Below, one piece after another: positions 26,085-35,870 of a stretch of DNA of 53,068 nt (positions are counted from its first letter, which is position 1; the number at the start of each line of letters is the position of its first letter). This DNA is from Verrucomicrobiaceae bacterium (GTDB taxonomy: Bacteria; Pseudomonadota; Gammaproteobacteria; Pseudomonadales; CAMLJR01): NCBI GenBank assembly GCA_028293825.1, contig JAQGNY010000024.1, positions 1-53,068 on the forward strand, read 5' to 3'. The position numbers and the translations under genes were made by a program. The notes under the pieces are model-generated. The model did not search any database, had not been told where the DNA came from, and was given only the letters and a program-made list of their open reading frames with translations.

Positions 26085-26402
26085 ATGCAGACGGCACAGA
26101 CACATAAAACGGCGGCGACACAGCGCTTTCTGCGACCCGGACAACTCGTCGTTAGTGGGCTGCTGGTAATTGCGGTCGTCGTTAGTGCGCTGATGCTGAT
26201 TTACACCACGCACCGCAATCGCGAGCTGTTTAACGAATGGCAACAACAACAGCGCCGGGAATGGGCTCTCGATGAAGATTGGGAGCGTCTATTGCTGGAG
26301 CAGGGCACGCTGGCGGCGTACGAACGCGTCAGTCAGAGTGCGGAAACCAGGCTCGATATGGTAATGCCCGATCCCGCCGCAATTAGTGTGGTAAATCCAT
26401 GA
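26085..26402 (+). CDS. ftsL: FtsL, divisome membrane protein
   Basis: Bitopic protein that joins FtsQ and FtsB and activates FtsWI. 105 residues: short cytoplasmic tail, one membrane helix (about 22-41) and a periplasmic coiled coil (HRNRELFNEWQQQQRREWALDEDWERLLLEQGTL region). FtsL is poorly conserved, so the call rests on size, topology, coiled coil and position between rsmH and ftsI. The Shine-Dalgarno is weak. Stop and ftsI start overlap (ATGA). Confidence 0.93.
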   Translation: MQTAQTHKTAATQRFLRPGQLVVSGLLVIAVVVSALMLIYTTHRNRELFNEWQQQQRREWALDEDWERLLLEQGTLAAYERVSQSAETRLDMVMPDPAAISVVNP

Positions 26403-28222
26403 GCGCAAGCGGCGTGCAAGCATTGCCGCGCTGGCGCCTGCCCGCGCTGGTGGCCGTGCTGGCGACGCTGCTGAGCTTGCTCGTCTGGCGTTTATTGATG
26501 CTGCAGGTGCTCGATACCGATCACGGTTATGAGTTCCTGAAAGACCAAGGCGACGCGCGCTCAGTCCGCACTGAAATTCTCCCTGCCCATCGCGGGCAGA
26601 TTCTCGACCGCAATGGCGAGCCTCTGGCTATTAGCACGCCGGTCGTGTCGATTTGGGTCAATCCTGCCGAAACCAATCCCGAAAAAACCGATACCGACTC
26701 CGGCAAGATTGCTTTGGCCGCTCAAACTCGCTGGCCGGAACTGGCCAAACGCCTGGGTATGTCGCGCGCCGAAGTGGAAAGCAAGCTGGCGCTGCGCGGC
26801 AAGCGTTTCGTCTATCTGCGCCGGCAAATGCCGCCGTCCGATGCGGACGCGGTGATGGCGCTGAAAATTCCGGGCGTCTACGCCAAGCGCGAATACCGTC
26901 GTTTCTACCCCGCCGGCGAAGTGACCGCGCACATTCTGGGCTTCACCGATATTGACGACGGCGGTCAGGAAGGTTTGGAGCTGGCCTATAACGATTACCT
27001 GAGCGGCGCGCCCGGCAGCAAGAGCGTGTTGAAAGACCTCGGCGGCAAAATCATCCGCGTGATCGAAGCCAACAAACCCGCGCGCCCCGGTCACGACCTG
27101 ACGCTCAGCATCGACCTGCGTCTGCAGTACATTGCGCACCGCGAACTGCGCAACGCGCTGCAGGAAATGGGCGCCAGCGCCGGCTCCGTAGTGATGCTCG
27201 ATTGCCAGACCGGCGAAATCCTGGCGATGGCGAATCAGCCGGCGTTCAATCCGAACAATCGCACCCGCGCCAACACCAACGGCATGCGCAACCGCGCCAT
27301 GCTCGACTTGATCGAGCCTGGTTCGACCATTAAGCCATTCAGCATGGTGGCGGCGCTGGAAAGCGGCAAATACAACCCGCTGACGCCGGTCGACGCCAGC
27401 CCCGGTTATATCGTGGTCGACGGCAAGACCCTTAAAGATCCGGTCAACTACGGCCCGATCAACATCACTCGCATCATTACTAAATCCAGCCAGGTCGGCA
27501 TGACCCGCGTGGCGCTGTCACTCGACGAGAAAAATATCTGGGATGCATTCCAGCGCTTTGGTTTGGGCAGCAGTCTCGAAACCGGCTTCCCCGGCGAGCA
27601 GCACGGCATGTTACCGATTCGCCGGCGCTGGTCGGATATCGAGCGCGCCAACTTCGCCTTCGGCTACGGCCTGCAAGTGACGCCGCTGCAATTGGCGCGC
27701 GCCTATTCGGTGTTCGCGATGGGCGGTGAACTGGCACCGGTTACGTTGCTTAAGCGCGACGGCGCCGCACCGGCCGGCAAGCAGGTGGTATCGGCGGGTG
27801 TCGCGCATCAAATTACCGAAATGATGCAAACAGTGATTGCGCCGGGCGGCACGGGTACACGCGCCAATATCCCGGGCTACTCAGTCGCCGGTAAAACGGG
27901 AACGGTGCACAAGGTTGGCGTGCACGGTTATGAAGACCGCTATCACTCTTTGTTCGCAGGATTCGCGCCGGTCTCGGCGCCACGCATTGTTACCGTCGTG
28001 ATTATCGATGACGCCAGCCTCGGTAAATACCACGGTGGCGATGTCGCCGCGCCCGTGTTTGCCAAAGTCGTTAGCGGCGCGATGCGTTTGCTCAATGTTG
28101 CGCCGGACCAAACTCAGAAGCCGCCAGCGCCTGTCGCAAAATCTGTAGTGACAAAGCCTGCAGAAATGAAACCAATCGTGGCTAAATCGACGTCGGCATC
28201 CGCCGTCAAGGGGCCGGTGTAA
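26399..28222 (+). CDS. ftsI: FtsI (PBP3), septal peptidoglycan transpeptidase
   Basis: Class B penicillin-binding protein that cross-links septal peptidoglycan with FtsW; beta-lactam target. 607 residues: membrane anchor (about 15-35), non-catalytic domain with RGQILDRNGEPLA (65-77), transpeptidase domain from about 255. Catalytic Ser309-x-x-Lys312 (STIK) and KTGT (499-502) are present. The SxN motif reads Ser363-Ser364-Gln365, not SSN. A Pro/Lys/Ala-rich tail of about 35 residues (after 570) exceeds the E. coli domain end. Two 60-base lines in this gene count 65% GC, above nearby genes. Overlaps ftsL by four bases and murE by one. Confidence 0.97.
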   Translation: MSASGVQALPRWRLPALVAVLATLLSLLVWRLLMLQVLDTDHGYEFLKDQGDARSVRTEILPAHRGQILDRNGEPLAISTPVVSIWVNPAETNPEKTDTDSGKIALAAQTRWPELAKRLGMSRAEVESKLALRGKRFVYLRRQMPPSDADAVMALKIPGVYAKREYRRFYPAGEVTAHILGFTDIDDGGQEGLELAYNDYLSGAPGSKSVLKDLGGKIIRVIEANKPARPGHDLTLSIDLRLQYIAHRELRNALQEMGASAGSVVMLDCQTGEILAMANQPAFNPNNRTRANTNGMRNRAMLDLIEPGSTIKPFSMVAALESGKYNPLTPVDASPGYIVVDGKTLKDPVNYGPINITRIITKSSQVGMTRVALSLDEKNIWDAFQRFGLGSSLETGFPGEQHGMLPIRRRWSDIERANFAFGYGLQVTPLQLARAYSVFAMGGELAPVTLLKRDGAAPAGKQVVSAGVAHQITEMMQTVIAPGGTGTRANIPGYSVAGKTGTVHKVGVHGYEDRYHSLFAGFAPVSAPRIVTVVIIDDASLGKYHGGDVAAPVFAKVVSGAMRLLNVAPDQTQKPPAPVAKSVVTKPAEMKPIVAKSTSASAVKGPV

Positions 28223-29721
28223 TGGCTGCGGCATTGCGTTTCGAATCGGGTAAACCGCTGGGCGAATTGTTGCCGGAAGCGGCGTCGGTATGGGCAAAAC
28301 TGCACGTTACCGGCCTCGCGCTGGACAGCCGTCAAGTTCACCCGGGCGATTTGTTCCTCGCGTATCCCGGTGAAGCGTCGGACGGTCGCAGCTTCGTCGA
28401 TCAAGCGATTGCCAATGGCGCGATTGCGGTTGCTGCCGAAGCGGGTTTCGAGCGCGCGGACCTTGGCGTGCCAGTGCTTAAAGTGGCCGATCTACGCGCG
28501 CAAGTCAGCAAGATCGCCGACCGCTTTTACGATCAGCCGAGCAAAGCGGTCGGTGTGATCGGCGTCACCGGCACCAACGGTAAAACCAGCACGACCCAAT
28601 TATTGGCGCACGCGTTGCGCATGGCCGGCCAAAGTTGCGGCGTGATCGGCACCCTCGGCAATAATCTGGACAGTGCGATTAGCAGCGGCAACCTGACCAC
28701 GCCCGATCCGATCGCGCTGCAACATCAATTGGCGCTGTGGCGCGATCAGGGCGTTGCGCACGCCGCGATGGAAGTGTCGTCGCACGGGCTTACGCAAGGG
28801 CGCGTCAATGGCGTGCGGTTTCGCGGCGCGGTTTTCACCAATCTGAGTCGCGATCATCTCGACTTTCACGGCAGCATGGAAAAATACGGCGCGGCGAAAG
28901 CGTCGCTGTTCGACATGCCCGCGCTCGAGTTTGCCGTTATCAATCGCGACGACGCTTTCGGTGCCGCACTTGCGCACAAATTGCGCGCGCGGTTGCCAGT
29001 GTTCGATTACAGCCTGCAACCGGGCGCGGCAATCTCGGTGGTGCAAGTCGATTACCGCGCCGACGGCGTGCTGGCGAAAATCGCCACACCGTGGGGCGCT
29101 ATCAATGCGCACAGTTATTTGCTCGGCGATTTCAATTTATCCAATTTGCTCGCGGTCATCGCCGTGCTCGGGCAAATGGGTTTTAACGCCGTACAAATCG
29201 AAGGCCTGCTACCGAAATTAAAACCCATCGCCGGTCGCATGCAGCGCGTTGACGCCAATGCGGATATCGAAGTCGTTGTCGATTACGCGCACACGCCGGA
29301 CGCGCTCGAACACGCGCTGACCGCGCTGCGTCAACATTGCAGCGGCCAGCTGTGGTGCGTGTTCGGTTGCGGCGGCGACCGCGATAAAGGTAAGCGGCCG
29401 TTAATGGGCGAAATCGCCGCGCGGCTGGCCGATCGCGTCGTGTTGACCAGCGACAACCCGCGCAGCGAAGACGCGCAAACCATTATCGATGCCATTCGCG
29501 CTGGGTTTACCGGTCCCGCGTTAATCGAAAGCGATCGCGCCTCAGCGATTGCGTTAGCAATCAAGCAGGCGCAAGCCGGCGATATCGTCTTGCTCGCTGG
29601 CAAAGGCCACGAAGACTATCAATTGATCGGCAAAGAAGTGCGTCCGTTTAGCGATGTCACCGTCGCCCGCGCAGTGCTGCTCGCACGCGACGCCAACGAC
29701 AGCGCAAGGGGACCGGCATGA
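28222..29721 (+). CDS. murE: MurE, UDP-MurNAc-tripeptide ligase (meso-DAP adding)
   Basis: Adds the third residue to the UDP-MurNAc-dipeptide stem. 499 residues. ATP loop GTNGKTST is at 117-124. The amino-acid specificity motif is DNPR (411-414), which established work links to meso-diaminopimelate rather than lysine. Shares one base with the ftsI stop (TAATG) and four with murF. Mur ligase N, central and C domains are all complete. Confidence 0.98.
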   Translation: MAAALRFESGKPLGELLPEAASVWAKLHVTGLALDSRQVHPGDLFLAYPGEASDGRSFVDQAIANGAIAVAAEAGFERADLGVPVLKVADLRAQVSKIADRFYDQPSKAVGVIGVTGTNGKTSTTQLLAHALRMAGQSCGVIGTLGNNLDSAISSGNLTTPDPIALQHQLALWRDQGVAHAAMEVSSHGLTQGRVNGVRFRGAVFTNLSRDHLDFHGSMEKYGAAKASLFDMPALEFAVINRDDAFGAALAHKLRARLPVFDYSLQPGAAISVVQVDYRADGVLAKIATPWGAINAHSYLLGDFNLSNLLAVIAVLGQMGFNAVQIEGLLPKLKPIAGRMQRVDANADIEVVVDYAHTPDALEHALTALRQHCSGQLWCVFGCGGDRDKGKRPLMGEIAARLADRVVLTSDNPRSEDAQTIIDAIRAGFTGPALIESDRASAIALAIKQAQAGDIVLLAGKGHEDYQLIGKEVRPFSDVTVARAVLLARDANDSARGPA

Positions 29722-31142
29722 TGTCGACTTTATCCCTGCGCGAAATTGCTGCTGCATTACAGGTCGAATACAGCGGCGCTGATATCGCCATTGAAAATAT
29801 CGCGACCGACAGCCGCAGCATTCGCGCTGGCGATTTGTATGTGGCATTGCGCGGCGAGCGTTTCGACGGCAATGAATTTATCGAAGCCGTTGCAGCGCAA
29901 GGTGCTGCCGCTGCTGTGGTTAACGACCCGCAGCCGCTGGCATTGCCGCAATTGCGCGTCGACGACGCGCGCGCGGCGCTGGGTTTAATTGCGCGCATAA
30001 ATCGTCGCCGTTTTCAGCACCCGCTTATCGGCATTACCGGCAGCGCCGGCAAAACAACTTGCAAAGAAATGCTCGCTGCAATTTTGTCGCAACGCGGTTC
30101 CGTGCTGGCAACGCAGGGCAATTTAAATAATGAAATCGGTGTGCCGTTGACGCTGCTGCGTATCGCGCCGGAGCATCGTTACGCAGTTATCGAAATGGGC
30201 GCGGCGCGCGCGGGCGATATCGAATACTTGTGTCGCTTTGCCGAGCCCGACATCGCGCTGATCACGACCGCATTGCCGGCGCATTTAGAAGGCTTCGGCA
30301 GTCTCGATACCGTGGCGACCACCAAAGGCGAAATCTATTCGAGCCTGCGTGAAAACGGCACGGCGATTATTAATATCGATAGCGATTATCAAAATTTGTG
30401 GCGGCAATTATCCGCTAGCCATCGCGTAATTAGTTTTGGTTTCAATGCTGCTGCAAATATCAGCGCCACCGCCATTGAGCGCACCGGCGCCGGCGTGCGT
30501 TTTTTATTGCGCAGTCCGCTCGGTGAAGTGGCAGTCGAAATGCAATTGCTCGGTTTACACAATATTCGCAATGCATTGGCCGCCGCCGCTGCGGCCATCG
30601 CCGCCGGCGCAACGCTTGCCGATATTCGCGCCGGTCTGGGGCAAGTGCGCGCGGTATCCGGTCGCCTTAATCCATTGCCCGGCTTGCGCGGCGAAATCGT
30701 TATCGACGATAGCTACAACGCAAACCCCGGTGCGGTGAAAGCCGCCATCGATGTACTTGCAGAATGTTCAGGTCAGCGCCAATTGATTCTCGGCAACATG
30801 GGCGAGCTTGGTCCGCAAGCAGAAGCCTTGCATCGCGAAGTAGCGCAATACGCCGCCGAACGTGGCATCGATACGCTCTGGTGCGTCGGTCCGTTTGCGC
30901 AGGCGCAAGTCGAAGCCTTTTTACAGTTTGGAAATGCAGTGCGCCACAGTAAGAGTGTTAGTAGTACGAGCGTCAGTAGTAAGAGCGTCTGCGCAAAAGC
31001 GTTTGCCGATAACGCCGCAGTAATTGCAGAGCTCAATACCATTACACCGGCTGTGGTGCTGGTGAAAGGTTCGCGCAGCGCCGGCACTGAAGTGATCGTC
31101 GCCGCGTTGCTCGGCAGCGATAACGCGCAGGGAGTGCACTGA
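29718..31142 (+). CDS. murF: MurF, UDP-MurNAc-pentapeptide ligase
   Basis: Adds D-Ala-D-Ala to complete the UDP-MurNAc-pentapeptide. 474 residues. ATP loop GSAGKTT is at 108-114; later blocks are [29 protein letters not shown] and [11 protein letters not shown]. Near residues 411-425 a Ser-rich tandem repeat ([14 protein letters not shown]) interrupts the C-terminal domain in a loop before [11 protein letters not shown]. Relatives are shorter there. Start overlaps murE (ATGA); mraY begins one base after the stop. Confidence 0.97.
   Translation: MMSTLSLREIAAALQVEYSGADIAIENIATDSRSIRAGDLYVALRGERFDGNEFIEAVAAQGAAAAVVNDPQPLALPQLRVDDARAALGLIARINRRRFQHPLIGITGSAGKTTCKEMLAAILSQRGSVLATQGNLNNEIGVPLTLLRIAPEHRYAVIEMGAARAGDIEYLCRFAEPDIALITTALPAHLEGFGSLDTVATTKGEIYSSLRENGTAIINIDSDYQNLWRQLSASHRVISFGFNAAANISATAIERTGAGVRFLLRSPLGEVAVEMQLLGLHNIRNALAAAAAAIAAGATLADIRAGLGQVRAVSGRLNPLPGLRGEIVIDDSYNANPGAVKAAIDVLAECSGQRQLILGNMGELGPQAEALHREVAQYAAERGIDTLWCVGPFAQAQVEAFLQFGNAVRHSKSVSSTSVSSKSVCAKAFADNAAVIAELNTITPAVVLVKGSRSAGTEVIVAALLGSDNAQGVH
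30948..30992. repeat. Three imperfect 15-base tandem repeats inside murF
   Basis: Units at 30948-30962, 30963-30977 and 30978-30992 share the pattern AGTAMGAGYGTYAGT and encode [10 protein letters not shown] and SKSVC. The array is in frame and falls in a predicted surface loop of the C-terminal domain. Confidence 0.85.
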
Positions 31143-31143
31143 C

Positions 31144-32226
31144 ATGTTGTATGCACTCAGCATTTATTTATCGCAGCACGTCACCGGGTTTGCGGTGTTT
31201 CAATATTTAACACTGCGCGGCATTTTGAGCGTGATGACCGCGCTTGGTATCGCGTTGTTGATTGGCCCGGCTTTGATTCGCCAATTGGTCGATCGCCAGA
31301 TCGGGCAGTCGGTGCGTAACGACGGACCGCAATCGCACTTGAGTAAAAAAGGCACGCCAACGATGGGCGGTGCGCTGATTTTATTGGCCATTACTGTCAG
31401 CACATTGTTGTGGGCCGATCTGCGCAATCCCTACATTTGGGTAGTGCTTGCGGTGATGGTTGTTTTCGGCGCGGTCGGTTGGGTTGACGACTATCGCAAA
31501 GTGATCGAAAAAAATTCGCGCGGTTTGCCCGGCCGTTGGAAATATTTTTGGCAATCGGTTGCCGGTTTTGGCGCGGCGATATTTTTGTATTGGCATGCAG
31601 CGTCGCCGGTCGACACACAGCTTTATATTCCGTTTTTCAAAAATGCCGTGTTGCCGCTCGGTCCGTTTTTTATTTTGTTGGCCTACTTCGTCATTGTCGG
31701 TGGCAGCAACGCAGTGAACTTAACCGACGGTCTCGACGGTCTCGCGATCATGCCGACCGTAATGGTCGGTGGCGCGCTTGGGTTGATTACGTACTTAACC
31801 GGCAACGCCAGATTTGCGCACTACTTATTAATTCCGTACGTACAGGGCTCGGGCGAATTGATCGTGCTGTGCGGCGCCATCGTCGGCGCCGGTTTGGGTT
31901 TTTTGTGGTTCAACACCTATCCCGCGCAAGTATTTATGGGCGACGTTGGCGCGCTCGCGCTCGGTGCGGCGCTCGGCACCATTGCCGTTATCGCGCGCCA
32001 CGAAATTGTTTTTTTCATCATGGGCGGTGTGTTCGTGATGGAAACGGTCTCGGTAATTTTGCAGGTGGCGTCGTTCAAGCTCACTGGCAAGCGCATTTTT
32101 CGAATGGCGCCGATTCACCATCATTTTGAATTGAAGGGCTGGCCGGAGCCGCGCGTGATTGTGCGGTTCTGGATTATTACCGTGATGCTGGTGTTGTTCG
32201 GCATCGCGACATTGAAATTGCGTTAA
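31144..32226 (+). CDS. mraY: MraY, phospho-MurNAc-pentapeptide translocase
   Basis: Integral membrane enzyme that makes lipid I from UDP-MurNAc-pentapeptide and undecaprenyl phosphate. 360 residues, ten expected membrane helices. Active-site blocks are visible: [13 protein letters not shown] near residue 70, WVDDYRKV near 117, [14 protein letters not shown] near 190, and [10 protein letters not shown] near 265, followed by the cytoplasmic [18 protein letters not shown] loop. Full length, normal for the family. Confidence 0.98.
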   Translation: MLYALSIYLSQHVTGFAVFQYLTLRGILSVMTALGIALLIGPALIRQLVDRQIGQSVRNDGPQSHLSKKGTPTMGGALILLAITVSTLLWADLRNPYIWVVLAVMVVFGAVGWVDDYRKVIEKNSRGLPGRWKYFWQSVAGFGAAIFLYWHAASPVDTQLYIPFFKNAVLPLGPFFILLAYFVIVGGSNAVNLTDGLDGLAIMPTVMVGGALGLITYLTGNARFAHYLLIPYVQGSGELIVLCGAIVGAGLGFLWFNTYPAQVFMGDVGALALGAALGTIAVIARHEIVFFIMGGVFVMETVSVILQVASFKLTGKRIFRMAPIHHHFELKGWPEPRVIVRFWIITVMLVLFGIATLKLR

Positions 32227-32240
32227 CAGTGGCTGCGGCA

Positions 32241-33623
32241 ATGGCATTAATCACATCGGATAAACAGCGAGTGGTAGTCGGTCTCGGTCAGACCGGGCTG
32301 TCGTGCGCACGTTTTTTTGCCGCGCGCGGCATACCGTTTGTGTTAGTCGACAGCCGCACTAATCCGCCGGGTTTAGCGCAATTCAAAAATGAATTTGCCG
32401 ACGTGCCACTGCAGCTCGGTGCGTTCGATGCGCAATTGTTCAGCAGCGCCGATGAATTAATTGTCAGCCCCGGCGTGGCACTGGAAGAGCCGGCCATTGC
32501 AGGCGCGATTAAAAACGGCGTCAGTGTAATCGGCGATATCGATTTATTCGTGCGCGAGCTGGCGCAACAACAAAAATCAACTCCGATCGTTGCGATAACC
32601 GGCTCGAACGGAAAAAGCACGGTTACGACGCTGGTCGGCGAAATGGCCAAAGCGGCGCAGCGCAATGTCGGTGTCGGTGGCAATCTTGGTACACCGGCGC
32701 TCGATTTGCTCGATGCGCAACGCGATTTATACGTGCTCGAATTATCGAGTTTTCAACTCGAGCGCGGGCAGCCGTTAAATGCCGAAGTGGCAACTGTGTT
32801 GAATGTCAGCCCCGATCATATGGATCGCTACGCGTCGGTGCAGTCTTACCATCAGGCCAAACATCGTGTGTTTCGTGGCTGCAAACAAATCGTTATCAAT
32901 CGCGCCGATATGCTGACGCGCCCGCTGGTTGCGCCGTCCGTGATCGAGTGGTCGTTCGGTGTCGACGCCCCGGATTTCAAAGGCTTCGGCGTGCGCGAAA
33001 ATAATGGCGAGCGTTATTTCGCCTTCGAGCACACGTTGTTAATGCCAGTGCGCGAATTGCGCATTGTCGGCGAACACAATATTGCCAACGCACTTGCTGC
33101 ACTGGCGCTCGGACACGCGGTTGGCTTGCCAATGGCGGCGATGCTGCAAACGCTGCGCGAATTCAGCGGTCTCGCGCATCGCTGCCAATTAATTGCAGAA
33201 AAAAATGACGTCGGTTTTTACGACGACTCGAAAGGCACCAATGTCGGCGCCACGGTTGCCGCTATCGAAGGTCTTGCCAGCGCCGCCCCGAAAAATAAAG
33301 AGCGGAAAATTGTTTTGATTGCCGGCGGTGTCGGTAAGGGTGCGGAATTCAGCGGCTTAGCGTCGGTGTTAGAGAAGCACGGTCGCGCCGCCGTATTGAT
33401 TGGCGAATCCGCTCCGGCCATCGAGGCTGTAATGAAGTCGTTATTGCCGCTGGCACAGGCCGCGACAATGCAGGACGCGGTGACCAAGGCGGCGCAATTA
33501 GCACAAGCGGGCGATTGTGTGTTGCTGTCGCCGGCTTGCGCCAGTTTCGATATGTTCGATAACTACGCGCATCGCGGCGATGTTTTTATCGCCGCAGTAA
33601 ATGCTTTAGAGGAGACGCGCTGA
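32241..33623 (+). CDS. murD: MurD, UDP-MurNAc-L-Ala:D-Glu ligase
   Basis: Adds D-glutamate to UDP-MurNAc-L-alanine. ATG 32241 is chosen because MALITSDKQRVVVGLG aligns with the Pseudomonas-type start; a GTG at 32229 is possible. 460 residues. ATP loop GSNGKST is at 121-127; N-terminal GLGQTGLS binds the uridine nucleotide; FYDDSKGTNVGAT and LLSPACASFDMFDNYAHRG are family blocks. No clear ribosome site, so initiation may rely on coupling to mraY. Stop shares a base with the ftsW start (TGATG). Confidence 0.96.
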   Translation: MALITSDKQRVVVGLGQTGLSCARFFAARGIPFVLVDSRTNPPGLAQFKNEFADVPLQLGAFDAQLFSSADELIVSPGVALEEPAIAGAIKNGVSVIGDIDLFVRELAQQQKSTPIVAITGSNGKSTVTTLVGEMAKAAQRNVGVGGNLGTPALDLLDAQRDLYVLELSSFQLERGQPLNAEVATVLNVSPDHMDRYASVQSYHQAKHRVFRGCKQIVINRADMLTRPLVAPSVIEWSFGVDAPDFKGFGVRENNGERYFAFEHTLLMPVRELRIVGEHNIANALAALALGHAVGLPMAAMLQTLREFSGLAHRCQLIAEKNDVGFYDDSKGTNVGATVAAIEGLASAAPKNKERKIVLIAGGVGKGAEFSGLASVLEKHGRAAVLIGESAPAIEAVMKSLLPLAQAATMQDAVTKAAQLAQAGDCVLLSPACASFDMFDNYAHRGDVFIAAVNALEETR

Positions 33624-34777
33624 TGCTGGTCACTATCGCCGGCGAGCAACGCGTGCTCTGGCCGCTGCAAAAAGAAGCGAACTGGTTGGTGTTGAGCGCA
33701 GCCGCGTTGGTATTGATCGGTGTGATCGCGATGGGCTCGGCCTCGGTCGAATACGCGGTGCGTAATTACGGCGGCGCGTTCTCGTTTGTACAGCGTTATT
33801 TATTTCACTTCGCGCTCGGCGTGCTGGCGGCGATTGCAGTTATTCGCGTGCCGATGAGCTTGTGGCAGCGCACCGGCTGGATTTGGTTGATTACCGGCCT
33901 CGTGTTGCTCGCACTGGTTTTAATTCCCGGCATCGGCCGTACCGTTAACGGAGCGCGCCGCTGGTTTGCGTTGGGTCCGTTGACGTTGCAGGTTTCCGAA
34001 TTCGTCAAAGTGTTCGTGATTATTTATCTCGCCGGTTATTTGGTGCGTCGTCACGACGAAGTGCGCAGTCAGTGGAGCGGATTTATCAAGCCGATGGCCG
34101 TGGTGTTTATGGTCACGCTGCTGTTGATGTTGGAGCCGGACTTCGGCGCGACGGTTGTGACCGCCGGCACTGCATTTGGTTTGGTATTTCTCGCGGGTGT
34201 GCGCCTCAGCCAATTTTTATTGGTGATCATGAGCTGCGCATCGGCGTTCGCATTGTTGATTTTCACCTCGCCGTATCGCAAAGCGCGGTTGATCGGTTTT
34301 ACCGATCCGTGGGCCGACCAATTTAAATCCGGTTATCAATTGACGCAGTCGCTGATTGCATTCGGTCGCGGTGAATGGCTCGGTGTTGGTCTTGGCAACA
34401 GCGTGCAAAAATTGTCGTACTTGCCCGAAGCGCACACCGATTTCGTGTTCGCGATTTGGTCGGAAGAATTCGGTTTTATCGGCGCGCTGGCGGTGTTGAC
34501 GCTGTTTGCAATTTTAATCGGCAGTATGTTTCGCGTCGGTCGTCGCGCCGAAAAAGCCGGACAGTTATTCAGCGCGTTCGTCGTTTATGGCGCGGCGCTA
34601 TTAATCAGCGCGCAGGTGTTTATCAATATCGGTGTGAATATCGGTTTGTTGCCGACCAAAGGATTGACGTTGCCCTTCTTAAGCTACGGTGGCAGCAGTT
34701 TGATTGTGTGTCTGGTGCTGGTTGCATTGACGCTGCGTGTCGATGGCGAAACCAGCGGGAGATTTAAAGATGTCTGA
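33623..34777 (+). CDS. ftsW: FtsW, septal peptidoglycan glycosyltransferase (SEDS)
   Basis: SEDS-family polymerase that extends septal glycan strands together with FtsI. 384 residues with about ten membrane helices. SEDS signatures are NGARRWFALGPLTLQVSE, LEPDFGATVV (with the catalytic-type Asp), a large periplasmic loop GYQLTQSLIAFGRGEWLGVGLGNSVQKLSYLPEAHTDFVF read in pieces, and PFLSYGGSSL near the C-terminus. The FtsW call over RodA rests on its place in the cluster. Overlaps murG by eight bases. Confidence 0.97.
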   Translation: MLVTIAGEQRVLWPLQKEANWLVLSAAALVLIGVIAMGSASVEYAVRNYGGAFSFVQRYLFHFALGVLAAIAVIRVPMSLWQRTGWIWLITGLVLLALVLIPGIGRTVNGARRWFALGPLTLQVSEFVKVFVIIYLAGYLVRRHDEVRSQWSGFIKPMAVVFMVTLLLMLEPDFGATVVTAGTAFGLVFLAGVRLSQFLLVIMSCASAFALLIFTSPYRKARLIGFTDPWADQFKSGYQLTQSLIAFGRGEWLGVGLGNSVQKLSYLPEAHTDFVFAIWSEEFGFIGALAVLTLFAILIGSMFRVGRRAEKAGQLFSAFVVYGAALLISAQVFINIGVNIGLLPTKGLTLPFLSYGGSSLIVCLVLVALTLRVDGETSGRFKDV

Positions 34778-35870
34778 TACCACCGTGCTGATTATGGCCG
34801 GCGGTACCGGCGGCCATGTGTTTCCCGCGCTCGCGGTGGCCGATGTGTTGTTGCGCAAAGGCGCGCGTGTGCAGTGGCTGGGAACCGCGCGCGGTATCGA
34901 AGCCGATTTGGTGCCGAAAGCGGGAATTCCGCTGCACGTTATTTCCGTGGCCGGATTGCGCGGCAAAGGTTTACGCGCGCAATTGCTGGCGCCCTTTCAA
35001 CTCGCGCGCGCACTGTGGCAAGCGCTGCAATTGTTAAAACAATTAAACCCCGACTGCGTGTTGGGGCTCGGTGGTTTTGCGTCGGGACCGGGTGGACTTG
35101 CTGCGTGGTTGTTGCGTAAACCGCTCATTATTCACGAGCAAAATGCAATTCCCGGCACCACCAATCGCCTGCTGTCGTTTATCGCAAAACGCGTATTGCT
35201 CGGTTATCCGCACGCAATCGAAAACGAAAAAGCGGAGTTTGTCGGCAATCCGGTGCGCGCTGTTATCTCGCAATTACCGGCACCGGAGCAGCGCTGGGTG
35301 GAACGCACCGGCCGCATGCGCTTACTCGTATTAGGCGGCAGTTTAGGTGCGCAACCGATTAACGCATTGGTGCCGGCAGCAATTGCTGCATTGCCGGAAA
35401 ATCTGCGCCCCGAAATTATTCATCAAACCGGTCGCAAGCATAACGACGGCGTCGGCGAAAATTATCGCGCGCTGAATATCGACGCACGCGTCGATGCATT
35501 TATTGACGATATGGCGGCTGCGTACGCATGGGCCGATGTGGTGTTGTGTCGTTCCGGCGCGCTGACCGTGGCGGAATTAGCTGCTGCCGGTGTCGGTGCG
35601 ATTCTGGTGCCGCTGCCGCATGCGATCGACGATCACCAAACACATAACGCGCGTTGGCTGAGCGAACAGAGCGCCGGCGTATTGTTGCCGCAAGCGGAAT
35701 TCAATGTGGAAAGTTTGACTAAGTTGTTGCGCGATTTAAGCGCGCAACCGCAAGAATTGTTGGCGTGGGCGCGCAATGCACGCGCACTGGCAAAACCGGA
35801 AGCGGCTAGCAGCGTCGCCGATATTTGTCTGGATTCGATAGCGCCGCGCGCGGAGGTGGCTCATGTCTGA
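34770..35870 (+). CDS. murG: MurG, lipid II synthase (GlcNAc transferase)
   Basis: Peripheral inner-membrane GT28 transferase that adds GlcNAc to lipid I. ATG 34770, eight bases after GGGAG, gives 366 residues. The N-terminal [12 protein letters not shown] loop, the membrane-binding GLRGKG region, [12 protein letters not shown] and the donor-binding [15 protein letters not shown] block are present. Start overlaps the ftsW stop by eight bases (ATGTCTGA); the same sequence recurs at the murG/murC junction. Confidence 0.98.
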   Translation: MSDTTVLIMAGGTGGHVFPALAVADVLLRKGARVQWLGTARGIEADLVPKAGIPLHVISVAGLRGKGLRAQLLAPFQLARALWQALQLLKQLNPDCVLGLGGFASGPGGLAAWLLRKPLIIHEQNAIPGTTNRLLSFIAKRVLLGYPHAIENEKAEFVGNPVRAVISQLPAPEQRWVERTGRMRLLVLGGSLGAQPINALVPAAIAALPENLRPEIIHQTGRKHNDGVGENYRALNIDARVDAFIDDMAAAYAWADVVLCRSGALTVAELAAAGVGAILVPLPHAIDDHQTHNARWLSEQSAGVLLPQAEFNVESLTKLLRDLSAQPQELLAWARNARALAKPEAASSVADICLDSIAPRAEVAHV

